Shown here piece by piece: positions 1-12,080 of a stretch of 64,000 nt of DNA (positions are counted from its first letter, which is position 1; each line of letters begins with the position of its first letter). Source of the DNA: Musa acuminata AAA Group (taxonomy: Eukaryota; Streptophyta; Magnoliopsida; Zingiberales; Musaceae); NCBI RefSeq assembly GCF_036884655.1, contig NC_088340.1, positions 1,626,001-1,690,000 of the forward strand, given 5' to 3'. A program made the translations under genes and the position numbers. Under the pieces are notes generated by a model. It saw only the letters and a program-made list of their open reading frames with translations, did no database searches and was not told where the DNA came from.

Positions 1-938
1 AACAGAAGCACCATGAGGACTAACCACATAAATTACCATCGAATGAGCAAGAACACAATAAGGAGCAAACAAGGGATGATATTAGGGAAAGAACATATAA
101 TAATAATAAAAGAGAAAATAAAAGAATTTATGGCTATATAACTAACTTTAATATTTGTTAATATATAGAAACCTAGTCACATCCACCTTCCGATTTTGCA
201 CATATAAATGATATGCACCATCCTTGTCCTCAAGCAAACCGAGACCTGTAATGTTATATGAATGTTTTCATATCCAAAAGCCAGAACAAGGATGACCTAG
301 TCATATAATTCCAGAATGGATCGAGCATCCTGCAACTTCCACTGTTTCCTATTCATGCTAAATCTTTCCAGTTTTAGGATGTCCTTAATTTCTTATGGAA
401 ATGTGAATCTAGGTCATTTGGTAGAGGGAATTTGATTAAGGCAACTAACAATTGTTTTTAGGCCCACATTATACCGACCATCAGAAAATAGCAACTAAGC
501 ACAAAATCAGTGTCTAAAACTTCATTTATATTTCAGAAGCTGCTTCTTTGCTAAGCCTGTCATGCAAATGAACCACATGTTAACTGCATAAAAGGAAAGA
601 TTATAGTATGTCAACTGATGAATATTACAGAATAACCATTAAAAAAATATTTCTTTGGAGGAGCAAAGAACTTACAGAAGATATGTGGTGCAACTCTAAT
701 CTCATTCTAAGCAAATAAATTCTAACAAAGTATCATCTTAAAATATTTCTGAGTGACTTCATTTGTAATAATTAAATAGTTATAGAAAGGTCTAACTGTA
801 CCATATTCATCTATCCGATACATCATGCTAAATTTTAAAAAGACTTGTGGTAGTTTCCTGAACAGCATGATTTGACTTGTAATGAAGATTTTTAATCAAT
901 AAAATAATCTACACCAGTACTATGAAGAATAAACTAAC

Positions 939-3900
939 CTGGGGGAAAATTGTTTCACCCCCTTCATCAACATCATTCAAGTACATGAGCATTGTTGCCA
1001 CACGTTGCCCTCCATTCTTCAAGTTAAACTGCAATTAAAGTTTTAAACAATTTCAGGTACTTACTGGTGCATGAGAAGAATCAAGAAGCAGGTGAATGGA
1101 GGATAAAACTTACTGCGTCTGAAAAGTAATCGTGATGTGGAGTGTAATATTGGTTAGTTTCGTACCTAAACAGAAGCAAGTTTTAGCTTCCTAGAAACAT
1201 TAATTTTAAAGTTCTAGTCTAAAAATAGTACTTCAAAATTCCACCTCAGTACTTGAATAGACTCTCCATTCTCTGCGGGGATTTGAGAAAAAACTGCAAT
1301 CCGTTTTTCAATAGCCTGATACAGATGGCAAACAAATAGAGCGACTATGAAAACGAAAAATAAAAAATTTGACATTAATCAATTGGCAAACAAGGCAAAC
1401 TAAGATATGGACCTGAATATTATCTTTTTCTTGGGCAATTATGCAAATGCAAGTAGCTAGGCAAAAATGCAATAATCTTGGTTTCTGATGGTTTCCTATA
1501 TAGTGATACATACTGTTTCTGATGATGTAAATTAGTTTTTGCGATCATCTTCTTAGCAGGCTAAAGTGCATAATTTTGTAAAAAAGTTTGGTTGCAACAA
1601 GTTTCAGCATCAGATATTATGATGGTGATTAGCGTGTCGAATTACAGATTTTTCTTAGCAATCTTTAATGGAACAAAAAACACTCTCAATCATGAGAATT
1701 GTGATGCTTGCTAAAATCAAATCAAAGGTTTTATTAAGATCCTCTATACAGATTTTAATGAAAAAAATACATTGTTTTCAAATCAAGTACTTGCACAACC
1801 CTATTCCTACACAGGTCTAAACTCTGTAGTTAGCTTCCTAGTGAACATTAGTGCCTATAAATTATACCAAGAAACTTAAGCAGATTGCTTCAACACCATT
1901 TAAAATGACCTTACATATCCTTGATATTAGATACTGGGAGAAAAGGTGGGAGGTTGGTAATTTTGAGCTATCAGCTGAAAAAATAACAGCCTTATTTATA
2001 AAAACATAAAATAGAGAAAAACCAACTTAACTCTATGCTCTATAATGAACAGTGATTAGTGACCAAAAATGATATTTGTCACTGGATCTAAGACCCAAGA
2101 AAAGAAAGACACATATTATTAAAAAAAATTAATATTCCATAACTCTCTATGGAAGAAGAATTAAAGAAGCATCCAAAACCAACCTTTATTATTGGGATTT
2201 GTCTGTCTTTGGAGCTTAAAAACATGCCAGAACTTGTGCGGACTTTGCTTTTAATGCTCTGGAGAAAATATCATGAAAATATGTTATTAAGCAATAAGAA
2301 GTCTGTCAAATTGATTTGTAGAAGGCGGATAAACCTAGTTATAGAACTTGCTTATCATGTTTGGAAAAACACAAACAAAATGCATATCCACTTTGGTCTA
2401 TGCAGGCAAACATGCTATACAATGAATTTCTATGGTGGTCCACCTTCTAAGATTTCTTAAAATCAAAACTAGCTTGTGCTGGTTCTGAATGATCTAATTT
2501 TGGTAGGCAGACTACCAAACTAAACTAACACTTTGGTTTCAGTACAACAACAATAATCTGTAACGTCAACTATCAAATCAATATATATATATAGACACAC
2601 ACACTCCACACATATGATACTTCAAGTCAATGCCTAAAGAGGAAATTCTATCAGGGAAGAAAAGCTTCCCCTTGTGCAACCATACATACTCCTACATACA
2701 CAAATTAATTTCATTTACCTAAAAAACAACAGACTAACAAAATTTGCAAAACTAGAATGCTACAATTCTTCAAAAGGTTGTAGTTACAAAATACAAGACA
2801 ATTAAACTTGATCATAAGGTACAAGAAGAAATAGATAGATGTTAAGAACGAGTCGGCACTAAGAGGGGGGAGGGGGTGAATTAGTGCAGCGGTAAAATCA
2901 CGTCAGTTCTGAAATTTTCTCCGTACGATAAAAACTGAACTCGAAAGATAACTTGAAATCTCGTGTTCGCAAACGTATTGAAGGAAGTAAGTAAAATGGT
3001 CTGCAGTAAAGTAAATTGCTCAAGACGAAACGCAAACCAAATTTTTATAGTGGTTCGATCATCGTGACCTACATCCACTCCGCTGATTCCTCTTCCGTCG
3101 AGGCCATCGACATCCACTATCGGTTTTCCTTAAATAGGCGAAGACCAACCATCTTTTACACTCCTCTTCTCCTTTTTATAGGTTTAAAAGACAACCTTTA
3201 CAAGCACTCATACTCCTCTCTAAACAGAATTTTAAATTTAAGCTAAATGAGGGATTTCTCAAGTGATTTCTACAGCATTTTCCCACTTTAAAACTCTCTG
3301 TGTTTGTGTAAGTTAACCAGGGATGAGAGAGGTATTTATAGGCTTCAAGTTAATTCAAACTTAGAGCCTAAAAAAGTCTCATCCCGGGTACGGGCAGTAC
3401 CACCGCCTGTGCTGAGCGGTACCACCGTCAGTGTCAGTCTGACATTGACACTGCACTGGGCGGTACCACCGCCTGATAGCCTCTCAGAGACTGTGTCTGG
3501 GCGGTACCACCATCCAGACCGATGGTACCACCGCCTGAAACAGTCTCGGAGACTGTGCCACGACGGTGCCACCTCTTGGGTCACCGTTTTGGCCTTTCAT
3601 TGGGCCCAACACAGTCCTTACATGGGCCCAACTAGCCCCTAATTGGGTTGGCCCAATTCCAATCTCAATTATGTGCTAATTACGATTTTTAAGACATTTA
3701 CTAAGCTAAACAAGTCCGTAAGTCTAGTTTCTTCCGGCGAGCTTCCGGCGAACTTCCGACGATCTCTCGGCGATGTTCCAACGGACTCCCGGCAAGCTCC
3801 TGGACTTCTCGATCAGTTTCGGCAGAACTTCCAACGAACGTCTGGACTTCCGACGAACTCTAGAACTCCGAACGAAATCGCGTTTTTGACTCCGAGACTT

Positions 3901-6900
3901 CATTTTGCTTTATGTCTTGCTATCATAGTTAATCCTACACACATAAAACACACTTCGATCTAGACAATTATTACTAAGCATGAATCATGTTGTCCGGCAT
4001 GTCATTGGTCCATCGAAGCTTCGTCCGATTATTCGGCGCATCATCCTCTCTTGCGGCATATTGCCCAATCGGTCAGTTGACCTTCGCAACTCCGATATCT
4101 TTGGCGTAATATCCGCTCTTCTTGGACCGATGCTCAATCCATGGCCCGAAGCCTTCTGTCGATACGTCGACCGATCCTCCGGCTCGACGTCCAATCTTCT
4201 GACATATTTTCCTCCAACCCAACATGATTCTACCTGCTTTAATTGTCTCATCCTGATCGAAGCATCCTACGTCATTCAAAAACGCAGATCAAATCATAAA
4301 CATCATCAATTGGTTTCATCATCAAAATCCGAGATTCAACAATTGGTATCAGCTTCTCGATGTTATTTTTAGAATGTGCTTAAGAGCTGCACTGTATCCA
4401 ATCAAGTGATTTCTAATTAGAAAACGATGAAGATCCAATATCTCAGTGGTGACTTCTACAAAAACCAAGAATTAAGTAGTAGTCATGTAATTGCATATGC
4501 CTTTACTTATGCAGTGAACCACATAATCTGCACTGTATTGCCAATAGTGGAGCCAATAGGAGTATAGTTAAATATGAAGAGAAAAAAACAAATTAAGTAT
4601 GATGTTCAATATAAGTATTGAAAGAGCAAACTTGCCTCCCCTGTTTTAGGATCTACCACTGTTGATATCTCAAGATGAGGCCTAGCAATTGACTTAAGAT
4701 AATCACACTCCTACACAGAAAGAAGACTCTTTTAATCTTACTATGACAAAAAAATATTAATGAACTGTACTCATCAAACACTGTGAAAGCTACTTACAAT
4801 TGAATATAGAAATTTTAAAAAATTAACTAAAATGGGCATTGTCACCCAAGAAGTGAGGGACATCCTAGATCCTAACATAGCAAATCACACTAGCAAAAGG
4901 ACAAGAATATTTTAATAGGTTAAGGTTAATTATCAACAGAAAATACTCTTACCTCCATGCTTAAGAAATTATGGAAAAGAATAATTCGTGGTGACCAGCT
5001 GAGAATTTCAGGTTTTACCTAATTCAACCAAAAGAATAAGTATATATAAAAAGGTAACATTAACCATCAGGATGGAGAATAGACTTTTTTTTCCTTACCA
5101 AAAGAAAAGCAGATATTAGAATGTAATATGAAAGAGCAACGATGATGTTGAGATGTAAAGATCATTGAGATAAAAGGTTCAAACTCTACATATGCTACTC
5201 TGTAAATAATACATCAGTGAATGATCAAATACATACAAACTGTCGTGCATGAGAAAAGCTACTAAGTGAGAAGGTCAAATGAGTTCAGGACTATACAAAT
5301 CCAAGGCGAAGCAAAGCAGACTCTTTGTCATTTTCCCAATGGTTATTAGTACCTGCAAGCAAAAGCTTTAGGTAACCATTTATTGCATATTTCGACAACA
5401 AACATTCATAATAATCATCAGAGAATCATATCATTGGTACCATGACCTACTTATGTAACAGCATGGCAAATACGAAAGCAACAAAATCAGATTGTGCATG
5501 CAATAACCTGTTAGTATGGCTGGGATATTTTTCCAGATGCTAAAAGATTATAACTTAAAACAATCAAATAAAATCAGAGGCACAACAACAACAGAAGACC
5601 TTTCTACCTCAACCATTCCAAACAGTTGGCCAACCAGCTTCTTTTACAAGATCTGTTTGGTTTCCTTTGTCCTGCATCAATTATTTGAATTCACCATCCT
5701 TAATTGCTGGCACTATATGATATTTAAGTACATCATAAATTATGATAAAGGTACCAGGTAATGGACAACTTTCATTAGATTCTTAACCGCTAAATCAAGA
5801 CCACTGTCATTCAATAAAATAAAAAGGTAAGGGTTGACAGTAGACAGAGAGGAAGCACATGGCCAGATCTAGGCATCTAGCATGCAATGGGGCAGAGATC
5901 AACAGAAAAGGCAACAAGCAATGTGAAGAATGGAGATAAGAGAGAGACTGATTGATAAAATAGGACCTAATAATCAGTGCAGCATCTGCTGGTCGATAAC
6001 ATCTCAGCCTTTTGACAGCTTCAACTTGAAAATAAGATCCAACCACCAGATTCAGTAAGTTTTCACAAACTCTTGAACAGCATATGAGTGCAAAATATGT
6101 GAGCCATCATCCACATATTGCTGCGAGCTTGGGACATCACCATCAAGGATCCGGAACCCAAGTTGACCAGTCTAAACTCTGTGACACTAATACTATCATC
6201 AACTTATGATACTCTGAAATATTATAAACATTTTTTTCTTTTATTTTCCCATTTTATATTATATATGTTAATAATTCATCTCAACTACACCAACCTTCTA
6301 GATATATTTTGCCTACTATCCAAAATTTTGTCCCATTTAGATGCTCATGAACTTATAAAAACCAATTCCTTACAGTTTTGCATTTAATTTGCATGGGCCA
6401 CTGATGACATAATGCGTCAAAAAGACCACTCTACTTAATAATTTCATAATCATTAACAATATTGTTGCTTCTTGCTTGATAAGTGATCTCTATTTTCAAC
6501 TACCACCATTTAAATATTACATATTTAAATCAACAAATACAAGCATGTCAAATGAATGGAGCCATCCAGTTTCCATATACTTGCCTTTGTTGCCAATGAT
6601 AAGATCATTACCAAACATATATTAATTTTTAAATGTAGAATAAGAGACACATTCTAAAGCATGCAAATGATAACAACATAAGGATACAAAATGATAGTGA
6701 TATGCATATTTAGCAATTCCTAGATTAGAATGTCATAAATAAAGAAATCACACATGTGAATATGGAAATATAAGTTATTTCATTTACATTCAGGTACCGT
6801 TCTGAGTTGTAAGACGTCCTAAATTGTATTTTGAGCATCCCAAATTTGACTAGATCTTGTAACAAAAGATGCTCTGCCTAGAAGAAACATATATGTAAAA

Positions 6901-9900
6901 ATCACCATAAGATAAAAGTTGGAAAAAAAATCCTAGATTACAATCACTAGAGTCCAATGTTCAACAAAACAACCATCTCTCTCTTAATTAAATGGTCATC
7001 ATTCATCATAGGAAAAAACTCCTCCCCAAGAATAATCTACCAAGTTTCCAACAGGTATTTGACTTCTAATAGCTTACAAAAAAATATTAAACCAAGAAAC
7101 TGAGAGAGGACATCAATATGAGCCAAAAACAGCAAGGTACAAACAACACACACCATCCACAAGAACAATTGTGGCTAAATCCACTTGTCTATAAAGCTTA
7201 TGCATGACTATAACTTGCAATGAAATTTTCAATGATCAAGGTAAAAATGGTCGGTGCTTGACTACATCTCATAAATGATGTGTACAAGATGCATTTCAAA
7301 TCATCATCATAAGGCAATATGCAATATTAGTTCTGTTCATTGTTTAAAATACCAGTCAGACTGGCATGTGGCATTTAGTATTGATTAGTCTGACTAAGAA
7401 CTGATAATGGATCAATAACCTCACTAACACTCAGTATACCACTATTTTCTTTTTAGTGATATCAAGTGGTATACATTGGTACATTGCTCGGTATCTCGGT
7501 CCCAAAACAGTCTGACCAGTTGCCATAATTGATATGATAAAGGTATTGAAGACCTTTGTTATGTTATACAAAAGAGTCACTACAACATTAATATTCATGC
7601 CAAATGGAGACATGACTACTTGCATAAGTTGAGAGCAGTTCAAGAAATATTAATTTAATATGAGAAGTGCAAAAACTAAGCAATGACAATGGATAATATC
7701 AGCTAATACTTAACAGCAGGAACATAGTAAACTCTAGATATGAAATGACTTGTACATAATTTATTAAAGAGGATAGCATGACTAGTATATAATTTATTAA
7801 TGTGGATAGTAAAGTATTTATTACAAAATAAGTTATCATATTATTTAACGATTGTCAATATTCAAGATGCCTATTTTTTGTTTAAACATTTAGTGTAAGA
7901 ACTAGAAGAACTAAACACGCAAATTGGATTTAAGGCTCATCGAATGATTAGGAAGTGATACCAGAAAACTCCTCCAACCGCCAGATAAATGCCAACTGAA
8001 ACAGAAGGCCTGCAAGAATCATCCATTGTTAACTTATACATCAATTCTAAAAAATTGTATAACCATAGCCATCACCAGTTAGCAAGAAAACAAAGATGAT
8101 TCACATTGAAAATCACATAATAGGCTGCCTTGACCAGTTAAGCATCTATGAGAGTACCAGCTTTTCTAAATTTTATTTTGTAATGGAAATACATATATAA
8201 TCTAGGAAATGTGTTGGGAAAACACATACTCATGAAGTGAACTTACATGGATAGGTTAAGTAACAAAGAAAACAATTGGGATACTCAATTAGAATGATGT
8301 CAATGGGAGCATAACACGTTCAAGAAGGAAAGAGCTCAGCAGAGATAAAAATGATGAAGAGCTTGCACATCCTTGGCTATACTACCTGAAACGAATTATC
8401 TTAATAAAAAAATTGCAAAAAAGAAAAGGTAAACCACCATGAGATATTAAAAAGTTGGTATATGCAGCTACATATTTAAAGGGAGTCAAATGAACCACTT
8501 CATATTATCAATATGTTGCCTCATACAGGAATCTGTGGTCCACATATTCTTCCATGGCTAAGTGAAGATGAAGACCCAGAGGCTGCAAACAGAACTGCAT
8601 GGGCTACTACCCTCATTCCTTTTTCTAATCTAATCATCTCATCAGAATACATTGACCAAATATGGAATGCCCCCAAATGCTTAAACGAGTTCTTAGTATA
8701 AGCATTGCCTTCCTATATATCTAACATTAAAGTTGACAGTGCATTTAAATTTATCAAACAATGTTAATCTCCAGAAAAGTAATAAGAAGAACATGTGCCA
8801 CCATCTTGTTCACATATTCATTTTCATAATTATGCCATGAAGTACCCATGCCAGATATGATTCTCTAGGCATGCTAAAGATTATTATCAGCTAGTAGGAA
8901 ATCCATATTTTACTCACCCGGTGTTTTCAAAAGGTGCTTGGGCGCTCGCCTAGGCACTTGAGTGAGACGAGGCTCGAGCACCTAGCAAAACCTTTGGGTG
9001 AAGCGTTTTGATGAAGCGCCGCTCGGGCGCTCACCTGAGCCCAGGCGTCGAGCACCTCGGGCGAGCACCCGACTAAAGATGGGTTTGGGTAAATGCCAGG
9101 TTCGATTAAACAAGCAAGTTGGTTAAATCGAACCAATTAATCTGCCCTAACACAAAACCCACCCCCCTCTCCATCATTGGAGTGAAACCCTACATCCATA
9201 GCTTCCTCCGTTATCATCACTTTTGTCCACAGCTCTGCCCACCATTGTTGCCTTCGTCCGCAGCTTCCCTCCCTTCATGGCTGTCGATTACTCCTCTTTT
9301 TAGTTCATTCTTTCTCATTTCGATTAACTTGTTGCACCATTTTAAGGTGACACTATTACTTTGTTAGGAGTTAGAACTATTTAGCACTATATTGAAAATA
9401 TTGTTTAGTATAGGTTTCAATCGTAATATATATTTTTAAAATTTTAATATTCTGAAGTGCCTCGTTTTGCTCGGGCGAGCGCCTAGCACCTTGGACGTTT
9501 TGGGACCTTAGTGTCTTTTGGTGCCTAGCACTTTTAAAAACATTGTACTCACATAATTGCAGATAAAATCATTACTCAATGGATAATTACGTAAAAGTAT
9601 GACAAACTAAAACCATTAAATCCTTCAGCATGTTGAAATTGATAGAGACTTGATGCCAAAGAAAAATTGCCAATAGGTGACCAAATAAGGTATGACACAT
9701 TCCAATAATAAAAACTTTTAGATCATAGAGCCACATGTATACTACTATTTCTGATATATTAACTACTATTACTTTCTACGAGCTCATGAATAGAAAGTGA
9801 AGTAGTGCCTCAAAGTATTATGCCAACCAATATACACGTGTCACAAATCTTCTCTGGATGTGGGACCACACTAAAATGCAATGCAGCAACATCTACACGT

Positions 9901-11080
9901 CTTTATGCACATATCTCTTAAACTATACACAAACAACTAAAATTGCAGGTTCCTATCATATCATGAAACACAAGTAAAGAAACTCCAAAGAACATGGGGT
10001 GGACAGTATAAAAAAAGGTACAAGAACAAGAATGGATATCAAGGGGCACAAAAATGATAAACTGATGCTTAAATAAAAATAGATCAATCGATAATCAAGA
10101 CCAAGGAATGAAGTCCATGGAAAAATAAATCGCATGGATGGAGTTTATTCCAAAAGTAAACGAACAACGGGGTAAATTTTATGCTACAGTTGAAAAGACA
10201 ATCTCTTCAATACCAATAAATATCTTTCCTAATTTTATGCATGGACTGTCATTGTAGCTTTTGCCATCACAAATAAAATGCCAAGATTGACGATGAATCA
10301 GCTTTTTTTCTTTGTCCCAAACCAAACAGTAATCTATTTAAATCAAACCAGACGGACGGGAGCTTTCCTCTCTGTCAGAGGTCCAACATCATACAGGAAT
10401 CAACTGGAAAGTCTCCTTTCCACAAAAAAGGACTGCGTGAAGATGTAGCAAACTTGGCCATCCAGTCAGCTGCCTTGTTTGCCTCCCTAAATACATGCTG
10501 TACTCTCACAGCATCAGGAAAACTCAAAAGGAACCTTACATCTCTGTAAACACTTGCAAACAGCCAAGAGGGTTCCTTCTTGCATTGAAACACATCGATA
10601 AACAATATAGCATCACTCTCAACTTCGAGGAACTTGATTCCTTCATCAATGGCAACTTGTAAGCCCTCTTGGTGGTGTAACGATGAATCAGCTTTCATTC
10701 TGAGCGTTCTTGGTGGTGATTCGATCAACTACGCTACCTCAATGGCATATCTTGAAAGGTGGCCGTCCTTCCAAAGAAACTAATTCCCACGGATCCACGA
10801 ATGACAACACTACCCAACCCACTATCCTCAAGCCCTAAAGAAGCAAACGCAAGCATTATCACACCCTTCTCACTTGATCTTCTTATGAGAACAACAACCA
10901 ACCAACGAACCAGCCTTCAAGCCCTAGAAGAAGGAACGGCAAGCAACACCAAACCCAAGAAAGAAAGGCCAGAAAGGAACCGCGAGCATTACCAAACCCG
11001 AGGAGGGATCGGGACCAACCTATCGCCATTCCGACGGCGACGAAGGCGATGAAGGGGAGGACGTACTTGGATCGAGCCAT
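939..11080 (-). CDS. Prolyl 4-hydroxylase (AtP4H1-like), 3' end beyond window
   Basis: A 2-oxoglutarate/Fe(II) dioxygenase that hydroxylates peptidyl-proline in the ER/Golgi (family knowledge). Eleven exons, transcript order: 11020-11080, 7962-8009, 6788-6849, 6141-6171, 5297-5352, 4953-5018, 4636-4710, 2184-2258, 1245-1315, 1114-1165, 939-1028. They join to 229 codons with no frame break. Residues 1-36 hold a hydrophobic signal anchor. Diagnostic stretches are VKPEILSWSPRIILFHNFLS, VRTSSGMFL, the HxD iron motif in TPHHDYFSD (H192, D194) and GGQRVATMLMYLNDVDEGGE. The distal iron histidine and the 2-oxoglutarate lysine belong to exons left of base 1. Exon 4 (31 nt) is the least certain; it was chosen because it restores phase. 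Intron 7 starts with GC instead of GT. Introns 1 and 7 carry transposon insertions, making the gene longer than 10 kb. Confidence 0.9.
2840..4352 (+). mobile_element. LTR plus primer-binding site of a truncated retrotransposon (probably Copia, SIRE/Maximus-like)
   Basis: A roughly 1.5-kb segment begins TGTTAAGAACGAG and ends TTCAACA at 4341, giving the TG...CA ends of an LTR. It is followed at 4344-4352 by TGGTATCAG, the core of an initiator-Met tRNA primer-binding site. No gag, pol or second LTR follows; the sequence returns to intron-like AT-rich DNA by about 4375. Inside are GC-rich palindromic repeats (3385-3575) and a run of CTTCCGGCGAA-like repeats (3730-3860). It lies in intron 7 of the prolyl 4-hydroxylase in antisense orientation to that gene. 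The superfamily assignment rests on LTR length and resemblance only. I could not find a convincing target-site duplication. Confidence 0.75.
3385..3575. repeat. Repeated palindromic GGCGGTACCACCGCC-type motif inside the LTR
   Basis: Five or six copies of a CGGTACCACCG-centred motif, each nearly self-complementary, are spaced 20-45 bp apart within the LTR. The fullest copy is near 3458. The block is much more GC-rich than its surroundings and could fold into hairpins in RNA or DNA. Confidence 0.75.
8918..9545. mobile_element. Non-autonomous hAT-like terminal-inverted-repeat element
   Basis: This 628-bp element is flanked by a direct repeat TACTCAC (8911-8917 and 9546-9552). Its ends are imperfect inverted repeats: the left reads CCGGTGTTTTCAAAAG and the right, reverse-complemented, reads CAATGTTTTTAAAAG. 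Both continue into complementary arms containing GGCGCTCGCC/GGCGAGCGCC. No transposase is visible. The 7-8 bp duplication and the TGTTTT-AAAAG termini suggest the hAT superfamily. It lies in intron 1 of the prolyl 4-hydroxylase. Confidence 0.7.
10306..10680 (-). mobile_element. 5'-truncated LINE: RNase H domain end, 3'UTR and poly-A
   Basis: The insert is bounded by a 15-bp direct repeat CGATGAATCAGCTTT at 10291-10305 and 10681-10695, a typical target-site duplication. Read on the minus strand it encodes the end of an RNase H-like domain (RVT_3 type) including VESDAILFIDVFQC and the terminal signature FREANKAADWMAKFA. The frame stops at 10375. A short 3'UTR and an A-rich tail (AAAGAAAAA) abut the repeat. 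This is the full signature of target-primed LINE insertion with 5' truncation. It lies in intron 1 of the prolyl 4-hydroxylase, in the same orientation. Confidence 0.85.
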
Positions 11081-11239
11081 GACGCCTCGGCTGTTCCCCG
11101 CGAATGGTTCTCGAGTTTGGTGGAGAGCTTCGACTCGGGAGTCCGCCGCTGGTTTTCATCTCTCTGTGGGAGCGAAGACTCGAAAGATTCAAAGTATTGG
11201 GACGGCTATTTATAATAGTTTAGAATTAATATCATTTAA

Positions 11240-11897
11240 ATAAAAATAAAATAAAATAAAATATTAATTTATTATTATATTTTAGTCATCACAATAAAAA
11301 TATTATAAAACGTATTTAAAACATTATGAATGATTTAAATAAACTCATAATCTCGATCAAATCGATTATAAACCTAAAAATATATATCATCATAATAATC
11401 TATAAGCAATGATAACCAAAAAAATATAATAATAATATCACTTATAATGTTTAACACTATAAATACTATTGAAAATTATAAATAAACCAAATGAAATACT
11501 ATAACAGTTTTAAATTGATAAAAAAAAGGAGTATTTTTAATATTTTTCATATCAATGGTACTATTTTGAAAAATAAAATAAAAGAGGGGTATCCTTTGGA
11601 AGATATAAAAATATGAGTATTTTTTCTAAGAAAAAATTATGGTGCCTATTTTTTTTTTTGAATTTAAAAATAGCATATTTATGATTCTAAATTTCATTAT
11701 AACAATGTATCCCTTTACATAATTACATTTTACATCCTCTCAAATATTTTAATTCTTAGTGTATACATCACTCATAATGTATCCCAAAACTTAAGTTTTG
11801 GGATCAACTGATCAAACCATAAATGTAATAGTACTTCTATTTATAATATTTTAAATAAACAATAAATAAATTATGTTTATGAGTCTCGATTAATCGA

Positions 11898-11930
<33 letters not shown>

Positions 11931-12080
11931 CAATATTTTGATTAGATGTATTGAAACCGTGTACATGTTCAAAAGTAAACAATGACTTCGATCCGAGAAG
12001 ACACGACGCACAATCTGATGAATGGCGTTGACTCTGTCTGCATCCTTATTCTCGCCTCTTCCCACCTCGATGCACTGCAT
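11240..12080. other. AT-rich intergenic, no gene seen; (ATA)n microsatellite
   Basis: The spacer between the prolyl 4-hydroxylase start and the 3' end of the pirin gene is very AT-rich. It holds a trinucleotide ATA/TAA microsatellite at about 11899-11931. No ORF or RNA gene is supported. Confidence 0.6.

Noticed and set aside
3304..4372. Several open frames of 70-130 codons
   Set aside because: They lie inside the LTR and encode no retroviral protein domain.
5807..6046. Minus-strand open frame with QVEAVKRLRCYRPADAALIIR
   Set aside because: It looks protein-like but lies in the prolyl 4-hydroxylase intron between exons 4 and 5, has no splice partners in phase, and matches no family I know.
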